Below, piece by piece: positions 26,026 to 33,245 of a DNA stretch of 33,245 nucleotides. This DNA is from Thiotrichales bacterium (GTDB lineage: Bacteria; Pseudomonadota; Gammaproteobacteria; JAABTG01). How positions within the stretch are numbered: position 1 is the first letter of the stretch; the number at the start of each line of letters is the position of its first letter. A program made the translations under genes and the position numbers. The notes below the pieces were generated by a model, which worked only from the letters and a program-made list of their open reading frames with translations, had not been told where the DNA came from and ran no database searches. The stretch spans positions 1 through 33,245 of the forward strand of contig JAABTG010000042.1 of NCBI GenBank assembly GCA_011389995.1, read 5' to 3'.

Positions 26026-26724
26026 CTACCAGCCGGAATGCTCGAAGTACGGGCCGGCCAGTACCGGCGTGATATCGGGATGATGGGGGATTACCGCCAG
26101 CAGGGGTGCGCGGATGCGGGCCTCGAGGCTCGCCACCACCTCCGCACCCACTCCTTCGTAGGGCCTCGGGAAGGTCGCCACCCAACCCGCCAGGGGCAAG
26201 CCATGGGCCGCTATGGACTCCACCGTCAGCAGGGCATGGTTGATGCAACCGAGGCGTATGGCCACCACCAGGATCACCGGCAGGCCGAGTCGCCGGGCCA
26301 GATCGGCGATGGTGGTATCGGGACCGAGGGGGACCAGCCAGCCGCCCGCGCCTTCCACCAGGACGGGGTCATAGTCCCGCCTCAGGTCATTATAATGAGC
26401 CTCGATCACGGCAGGATCGATGACGATACCTTCACGTTCCGCGGCGATGTGCGGAGCAATGGGCGGGTCGAAAAGGTAGGGGTTGATGCGCGTGTAGGGC
26501 GGTGCCGGGCTCACCAGGCGGCGCAACGCCACGGCATCCTCGTTGCGGCAGTGGCCATCGAACAGGGCGGAACCGGCGGCCACGGGTTTCATGGCCACCG
26601 CCGGCCGGCCGGCCTCCCGCAGGCGCCTCAACAGGGTACATGACACCAGGGTCTTGCCCACTTCCGTATCGGTGCCGGTGATGAAGTAACCGGCGGCTGA
26701 GGGGGACAGGGGGGCATCCGTCAT
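26026..26724 (-). CDS. bioD: Dethiobiotin synthetase
   Basis: 232 aa. It carboxylates 7,8-diaminopelargonic acid with CO2 and ATP to close the ureido ring of dethiobiotin. The N-terminal P-loop is GTDTEVGKT at 17-25; the substrate-binding segments MKPVAAG and VEGAGGWLVPL are present. It lies 43 bp after bioC and is the last gene of the biotin run. Length is normal. Confidence 0.97.
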   Translation of the reverse strand: MTDAPLSPSAAGYFITGTDTEVGKTLVSCTLLRRLREAGRPAVAMKPVAAGSALFDGHCRNEDAVALRRLVSPAPPYTRINPYLFDPPIAPHIAAEREGIVIDPAVIEAHYNDLRRDYDPVLVEGAGGWLVPLGPDTTIADLARRLGLPVILVVAIRLGCINHALLTVESIAAHGLPLAGWVATFPRPYEGVGAEVVASLEARIRAPLLAVIPHHPDITPVLAGPYFEHSGW

Positions 26725-26767
26725 GGTTCCACCGTGCCGCCGGGCGAGGATGTCCGCTTGGGGGTCG

Positions 26768-27634
26768 TCACGGTTGGGGACGCCGGGGGGAGAGCTGGGA
26801 CACGGGTACCATCACCGGCGTGGGCTCCGCCACCCAGCCGAGGCCATACACCACCTCGTAGGTCACCGGCAGACCCTCTTCGCCCCGGTAGCCCTCATAG
26901 GCCGCCCCCACCCCTTCCAGCAGCCGGCGGCCGGTGAGGCCGCGGCGGCGCCGGGCGGCGACGTTATGGGCACCGATGGCCTTGAGGCCGCGCATGATGG
27001 ACAGCACGTCCGGGTGATGCTCCACGAGGCGGTCCACATCCGTCACCACATCCGTGAAACCGGCCTGCATCATGGCATCACCCACGTCGTGCATGTCCAG
27101 GAAACGATTGACGTGGACGCCGGGATCCACGCTGGCCCAGGCGCTTCGCAACTCGCCGAGGGTGTCCGGACCGAAGGAGGAGAAGATGAGGGGCGTTCCC
27201 GGCCGCGCGACACGGTAGAGCTCCGCCAGCAGCCCATGGAGATCGGTGGCCCACTGGAAGCTCAGGTTCGAGAACAGCAGATCCACCGTGGCCGAGGCCA
27301 CGGGCAGGGTCTCCATATCGCCCACCACATAGCGGGGCGCGGGATACAGCCGCAGACGCCGGCGGCCACGCGCCATGCGGGCCATGGCCGGAGCGAGGTC
27401 GATGCCGGCGACCCGGGCGGCGCGAAAGCGCCGGGCCAGGGCCTCGGTGCAACGGCCGGTACCCATGCCGATGTCGAGCACCCAGGCGGGCGTACGCCGG
27501 ATCTCGGCCACCCGTTCCAGGAGCCGCTCCCCCACCTCCTGCTGAAGCAGGGCATGGCGGTCGTAGGCCGCTGCGGCGCCCTCGAAGGCCCGTCGCACCT
27601 GGGGCTTCTCTATGGCATGGGGCTCAGTCGCCAT
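26768..27634 (-). CDS. bioC: Malonyl-ACP O-methyltransferase
   Basis: 288 aa. It methylates malonyl-ACP with S-adenosylmethionine so that the fatty-acid elongation system can build pimeloyl-ACP methyl ester. The SAM-binding motif VLDIGMGTG is at 52-60, and the BioC-typical FSNLSFQWATDL follows, with RPGTPLIFSSFGPDTLGEL further on. The start overlaps the bioH end by 11 bp. Confidence 0.95.
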   Translation of the reverse strand: MATEPHAIEKPQVRRAFEGAAAAYDRHALLQQEVGERLLERVAEIRRTPAWVLDIGMGTGRCTEALARRFRAARVAGIDLAPAMARMARGRRRLRLYPAPRYVVGDMETLPVASATVDLLFSNLSFQWATDLHGLLAELYRVARPGTPLIFSSFGPDTLGELRSAWASVDPGVHVNRFLDMHDVGDAMMQAGFTDVVTDVDRLVEHHPDVLSIMRGLKAIGAHNVAARRRRGLTGRRLLEGVGAAYEGYRGEEGLPVTYEVVYGLGWVAEPTPVMVPVSQLSPRRPQP

Positions 27635-28391
27635 GGTACGCCACCAGGCGATCGACGGTGTCGGTGATGACCGCCGGCCGCTCCATGAAGAAGGCGTGGC
27701 CTCCGGAAACGGCGCGGAACTGCCAGCGGGCGTGCCCGTTCCCCAGCGCGGTCCCCACGGACGACGGCACCAGGGGATCGTCGTCCGCCAGCAGCCATTG
27801 CACCGGGCAGCGGATACGCGGGAGCGTGGCCCTCAGATCGGCGGTGGCAAGGATGTCCAGGGGCCGTGCCAGGCACCGGCGGGCATCGGCCCAGGCGGGT
27901 TCGGCGGCGAGGGCGGCGGCGACGGCGCGGCGCTCCCTGGCGGCGGGGGCCAGCAGGGCCGCGAAGCGCCGACGCGCCGCCGCGGGGTCCTGCCGCAGCA
28001 GGCGGGCAAAGGCACTGAACACCGCAGGGGCGACGCCGTGGGGCCATTCGGCGGCGGCCACGAAGCGGGCATTGGCCGCCACCACGCCGAGGCCGGCCAC
28101 CGCCCCGGGGCGTCTCCCAGCGGCGGTCATGGCCACCATGGCGCCCAGGGACCACCCCAGCCACAGGGCGCCCGCGGGCACCCGCTCCAGCAGGGCGTCG
28201 GCCATCTCGCGGAGATCGGCCTGGGGAGACCAGGGGACGGTGCCACCATGGCCCGGCAGGCTCACCACATAGACCCGGAAGCGGGGAGTCAGCTGAGGCA
28301 GGACGGCGGTCCACACATGGGCACCCAGCCCCCAGCCGTGGATCAACACCAGGGCCATCTCGCCGCGCCCATGCTCAGTCACCAGAGGCAT
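27624..28391 (-). CDS. bioH: Pimeloyl-ACP methyl ester carboxylesterase
   Basis: 255 aa alpha/beta hydrolase. It removes the methyl group from pimeloyl-ACP methyl ester, ending the BioC-protected chain. Visible are HGWGLGAHVW (oxyanion hole), the nucleophile elbow GWSLG with S81, the acid region ADDDPLVP around D205, and the catalytic His in GGHAFF at 232. The ATG at 28391 is preferred over an in-frame GTG at 28400 because GGAGG lies 9 nt before the ATG and abuts the GTG. It overlaps the bioF end by 17 bp. Being inside the bio cluster supports BioH over a general esterase. Confidence 0.92.
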   Translation of the reverse strand: MPLVTEHGRGEMALVLIHGWGLGAHVWTAVLPQLTPRFRVYVVSLPGHGGTVPWSPQADLREMADALLERVPAGALWLGWSLGAMVAMTAAGRRPGAVAGLGVVAANARFVAAAEWPHGVAPAVFSAFARLLRQDPAAARRRFAALLAPAARERRAVAAALAAEPAWADARRCLARPLDILATADLRATLPRIRCPVQWLLADDDPLVPSSVGTALGNGHARWQFRAVSGGHAFFMERPAVITDTVDRLVAYHGD

Positions 28392-29562
28392 GGGTGGCAC
28401 CCTCCAGGGCGTCGAGAAAGGCGTCCACAGCGGCCGTCGTGTGGGCCGCCGACAGGGTCACCCGCAACCGCGCCGTGCCTTTGGGTACCGTCGGGGGGCG
28501 GATGGCGGTGACCCAGAAACCCTCCAGGCGCAGGGCCTCGGCAAGGGCCAGGGCGCGGGCGTCGCCGCCGACGATGAAGGGCTGGATGGGGGTCTGGGAA
28601 TCGACGAAATCAAGGCCCCGCCGGCGGGCGCCGGCGCGCAGATGGCGGATCAGATGGTGGAGGTGGGCACGACGGCCCGGCTCGGCCTGCATCAGGCCCA
28701 CCGCCGCGAGGGCGGCGGCGGCCACCGCGGGAGGCAGGGCGGTGGTGTAGATATAGCTCCGGGCCTGCTGGATCAGGGACTCGACGAGGGACTCCGGGCC
28801 CGCCACGAAGGCACCGAACACGCCGAAGGCCTTGCCCAGGGTACCCATCACTATGGGGCGGTCCGCGGGGTCGATACCGAAGTGGTCACAGGTCCCGGCG
28901 CCGCTGGCGCCGAGCACACCGAAGGCGTGGGCATCGTCCACCAGGAGGATGGCACCATGCTGACGCGCCACGGCGAGCAGGTCCGGTAACGGTGCGATGT
29001 CACCATCCATGCTGAAGACCCCGTCGGTCACGACGATGCGCGGGCCGCCCCCCGCCGCGGCCAGGCGCCGGCCGAGGTCGTCGGCATCGGCGTGGCGATA
29101 GCGCACCAGACGTCCCGCCGACAGCGCGGCGGCATCCAGCAGAGAGGCGTGGTTCAGGCGGTCCTCCATCACCACCCCGGTCCGCGGACACAGGGTGGAC
29201 ACCAGCCCCAGGTTCGCCATGTAGCCGGTGGAGAACAACAGCGCCCGGGGAGTCCCGCACAACGCGGCGAGGGCGCGCTCCAGCTCCCCATGGGGGCGGC
29301 GGTGCCCCGTGACCAGATGGGACGCCCCCGCACCCACCCCATACTCCGCCGCGGCGTCCCGGAAGGCGCGCACCACGTGGGGATGGGTGCTCAGTCCGAG
29401 GTAGTCGTTGCTGGCGAAATTGATGTAGTCGCGATCCGCCACGCGGATGTGGGGAGCCGCAGCGGGCCCGGTCTCGGTGCGGCTACGGTAGCCGTGGCCC
29501 TGACGGCGCACCGCCAGGGCGGCGGCGAGGCGCGACGTCAACTCCCCGAGGGCCGTGGTCAC
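28375..29562 (-). CDS. bioF: 8-amino-7-oxononanoate synthase
   Basis: 395 aa, a PLP-dependent enzyme that condenses pimeloyl-ACP (or CoA) with alanine, releasing CO2. The conserved [14 protein letters not shown] segment, SGAG-type [21 protein letters not shown] (PLP-binding Asp) and the Schiff-base lysine K244 in GTLGKAFG are present. The GTG start overlaps the bioB stop by 4 bp (GTGA). Confidence 0.97.
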   Translation of the reverse strand: MTTALGELTSRLAAALAVRRQGHGYRSRTETGPAAAPHIRVADRDYINFASNDYLGLSTHPHVVRAFRDAAAEYGVGAGASHLVTGHRRPHGELERALAALCGTPRALLFSTGYMANLGLVSTLCPRTGVVMEDRLNHASLLDAAALSAGRLVRYRHADADDLGRRLAAAGGGPRIVVTDGVFSMDGDIAPLPDLLAVARQHGAILLVDDAHAFGVLGASGAGTCDHFGIDPADRPIVMGTLGKAFGVFGAFVAGPESLVESLIQQARSYIYTTALPPAVAAAALAAVGLMQAEPGRRAHLHHLIRHLRAGARRRGLDFVDSQTPIQPFIVGGDARALALAEALRLEGFWVTAIRPPTVPKGTARLRVTLSAAHTTAAVDAFLDALEGATHASGD

Positions 29563-30539
29563 GCCGGTTGAGGCGATGCGGGTCCGTCGGCGATGAGGCC
29601 CAGTTTGGCGAACAGGGCACGGTCTTCGGCTATGCCGCGGTTGTCGGTGGTTAACAGTTCATCACCGTAGAAGATGGAATTGGCGCCCGCCAGGAAGCAC
29701 AGGGCCTGGGCCTCCTCGGTGAGATGGTCGCGACCTGCGGACAGACGCACCACCGCCGCCGGCATGAGGACCCGCGCCACGGCGATGGTACGCACGAGCT
29801 CGATGGGGTCCAGCGGCGGCGTGTCCTCCAGGGGCGTGCCTGGGATGGCCACCAGCATATTCACCGGCACGCTTTCGGGGTGGGGGCTGAGATTGGCCAG
29901 CTGTTGCAGGAGACCGGCGCGGTCCGTTCGCTCCTCACCCATACCCACGATGCCGCCGCTGCACACGGCGATGCCGGCGCGGCGCACGCGTTCCAGGGTA
30001 TCCAGCCGGTCCTGGTAGCCGCGGGTGGTGATGACTCGGTCGTAGAATTCGGGCGAGGTGTCGAGATTGTGGTTGTAGTAGTCCAGCCCGGCCTCCTGCA
30101 GGCTCGTCACCTGCGCTTCGCTGAGCATGCCGAGGGTCATGCAGGTCTCCATGCCCAGGGCGCGCACGCCTTTTACCATCTGGACCAGGGTGGGGATGTC
30201 GCGGTCCCTGGGGGTGCGCCAGGCGGCACCCATGCAGAAACGGGAGGCCCCCGCATCGCGGGCGGCACGGGCCGCAGCGATGACCGCCGTGGGGGCCATG
30301 AGGGCGCTGTCGTCGATGGCCGTCTCATAGCGGATGCTCTGGGAGCAGTAGGCGCAGTCTTCCCCACAGCGTCCCGATTTGATATTGATGAGGGTGCTGA
30401 GCTGGACGTGATTGGGTCGGTGATGCTCACGATGAACGGTCTGGGCCTGAAACACCAGGTCCATTAGCGGCATTCCGAACAAGGCGAGGATATCGTCGCG
30501 CTGCCAGTCGTGGCGGAACGCGGTGGCGGTGGTGGTCAC
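29559..30539 (-). CDS. bioB: Biotin synthase
   Basis: 326 aa with a GTG start. It is a radical-SAM enzyme that inserts sulfur into dethiobiotin. The [4Fe-4S] motif is C58-x3-C62-x2-C65 in [13 protein letters not shown]. Residues for the [2Fe-2S] cluster are seen in [16 protein letters not shown] and [10 protein letters not shown], with the [12 protein letters not shown] substrate segment. It is the first gene of bioB-F-H-C-D. bioA is not in this window. Confidence 0.97.
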   Translation of the reverse strand: MTTTATAFRHDWQRDDILALFGMPLMDLVFQAQTVHREHHRPNHVQLSTLINIKSGRCGEDCAYCSQSIRYETAIDDSALMAPTAVIAAARAARDAGASRFCMGAAWRTPRDRDIPTLVQMVKGVRALGMETCMTLGMLSEAQVTSLQEAGLDYYNHNLDTSPEFYDRVITTRGYQDRLDTLERVRRAGIAVCSGGIVGMGEERTDRAGLLQQLANLSPHPESVPVNMLVAIPGTPLEDTPPLDPIELVRTIAVARVLMPAAVVRLSAGRDHLTEEAQALCFLAGANSIFYGDELLTTDNRGIAEDRALFAKLGLIADGPASPQPA

Positions 30540-30577
30540 GGGCTGGGCGGATCCTTGGATGGGGCCGGGAAGCAGGG

Positions 30578-30607
30578 ATTTTCCGCGCTCGGCACGGAAG
30601 ATGTCAA
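30578..30607 (-). promoter_or_regulatory. Candidate bioB promoter
   Basis: On the minus strand a perfect -35 TTGACA (30602-30607), an 18-bp spacer and a weak -10 GAAAAT (30578-30583, 4 of 6) precede the bioB start by about 40 bp. No BirA operator (GTAAACC-type dyad) is seen. The divergent gap 30540-30625 is shared with comF. Confidence 0.45.
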
Positions 30608-30625
30608 TTTTTCAGGGAGCGAAAT

Positions 30626-31321
30626 ATGAACAAGTGGTCATGGATCAGGCGCTTGGGATGGGGGGAGATTTGTCTGCTTTGCGGCGGGCCGGCGCATCGA
30701 CACGGCCTGTGCGCGGAGTGTACCCGGGACCTGCCCTGGATCGGGATCGGTTGTGAGGTCTGTGGCCTGCCCCTGACCGCTCCCGGGGTATGTGGCCCCT
30801 GTCGGCAAGAGCCCGACCGCCACCCTTACCGCATCCATGGGGTGTTCGCCTACGAGTGTCCCATACGGTCCCTCGTCACGGCGTTCAAATTTCACCAGGG
30901 ACTGGCGGAAGGACGGGTCCTGGCCGGGCTGTTCGCCACCGCCATGGCGGTCCGGGCGGGTACGAGGCCCGATGTCCTCGTACCCGTTCCCCTTCACCCC
31001 GGGCGGCTCCGGCAACGGGGCTACAATCAGGCCCGCATCCTGGCCCATGCCGTGGGTCGGGAGATGGGCGTGGCGGTGCAGGGGGACGGCGTGAAACGGC
31101 TGCGCAACACGACCCCTCAGACCGCCATCGGCATGGGCAGGGGACGGCATTCCAACGTACGCGGGGCCTTCCATTGCGAACTGGACCTTAAGGGTCGGGT
31201 GGTGGCCATCGTCGACGATGTGGTCACCAGCGGGGCTACGGTCCGCGCCCTCGGAGACACATTGATGAAATGCGGCGCCGAGCACATCGAGGTCTATGGC
31301 TGTGCGCGCACGCCGTTGTAA
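30626..31321 (+). CDS. comF: ComF family phosphoribosyltransferase-like protein
   Basis: 231 aa. The N terminus has four cysteine pairs (C16/C19, C29/C32, C43/C46, C56/C59), a zinc-ribbon pattern typical of ComF. The C-terminal PRTase fold has the signatures PVPLHPGRLRQRGYNQA and VVAIVDDVVTSGATV (PRPP loop). ComF is needed for DNA uptake in naturally competent bacteria and is linked to primosome/DNA processing, but it is widely present elsewhere; the gammaproteobacterial name GntX is also used. AGGGAG lies 6 nt before the ATG. It is divergent from bioB, a common arrangement. Confidence 0.93.
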   Translation: MNKWSWIRRLGWGEICLLCGGPAHRHGLCAECTRDLPWIGIGCEVCGLPLTAPGVCGPCRQEPDRHPYRIHGVFAYECPIRSLVTAFKFHQGLAEGRVLAGLFATAMAVRAGTRPDVLVPVPLHPGRLRQRGYNQARILAHAVGREMGVAVQGDGVKRLRNTTPQTAIGMGRGRHSNVRGAFHCELDLKGRVVAIVDDVVTSGATVRALGDTLMKCGAEHIEVYGCARTPL

Positions 31322-31404
31322 GTACTCACTATCGATTTTGAGCCTGGAATTTCTAAGATCAGCTCGATGCGTTGCTTCCCAAACCGGTATCGGAACAGAT
31401 AACC

Positions 31405-33245
<1,841 letters not shown>

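Noticed and set aside
25951-26643. 230-aa plus-strand frame opposite bioD, with a GGAGG-like site near 25971
   Set aside because: The GGAGG is too close to the next ATG, and bioD is certain on the other strand.
30540-30625. BirA (biotin repressor) operator between bioB and comF
   Set aside because: I looked for the GTAAACC dyad on both strands and found none.

Overview
The window is a GC-rich (about two thirds G+C), densely packed chromosomal segment of a gammaproteobacterium. A purple-sulfur or Ectothiorhodospira-like lineage is the best guess, from the Allochromatium-type ferredoxin, the rsmD/coaD/ferredoxin neighbourhood, and the gyrB, FtsY and RpoH sequences; this is inference and no database was searched. 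Nearly everything is housekeeping or respiratory. I see no rRNA, tRNA, CRISPR, phage gene or transposase.

Layout, left to right. (1) 1-2685, plus strand: 3' part of mutM, a 239-bp gap carrying an inverted-repeat element, a NYN nuclease fused to a cold-shock-like domain, and an unrecognised 311-aa protein. (2) 2688-9269, minus strand: a small HExxH putative metalloprotease; then a run read leftward of two M16 peptidases (one active, one without the zinc motif), rsmD, coaD, ferredoxin and gamma-glutamyltransferase. (3) 9446-13074, plus strand: ftsY-ftsE-ftsX-rpoH, closed by a strong terminator and followed by a second inverted-repeat element. (4) 13376-20504, minus strand: SURF1, SCO-like, ctaA, ctaB, ccoI and ccoS packed as one assembly run for haem-copper oxidase (haem A synthesis, copper delivery), with a DUF2189 membrane protein further down. 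(5) 20597-20809, plus strand: a small twin-TM protein, divergent from SURF1. (6) 20866-25865, minus strand: the structural oxidase operon DUF2244, coxB (cytochrome c fused, caa3 type), coxA, a 38-aa membrane peptide, cox11, cox3. (7) 26026-30539, minus strand: bioB-bioF-bioH-bioC-bioD, the biotin genes except bioA. (8) comF (plus) converging on the 3' part of gyrB (minus).

The genes work together in two main blocks. Regions 4 to 6 supply almost a complete A1-type cytochrome c oxidase with its assembly factors. The promoter ahead of the structural operon has a near-perfect FNR/Anr box just past the predicted start site, which suggests repression when oxygen is low. Region 7 makes pimeloyl thioester and converts it to biotin. 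ftsY-ftsE-ftsX-rpoH is a conserved gammaproteobacterial cluster linking membrane targeting, division and heat shock.

I found no clearly new defence or mobile system. The observations most worth a second look are the FNR box, two unrelated hairpin-type inverted repeats with 8-9 bp periodic arms, a sigma54-like site before rpoH, a bidirectional symmetric -10 at 20560-20567, a CcoI/CcoS pair in an aa3-type assembly operon, and the unannotated 38-aa gene.
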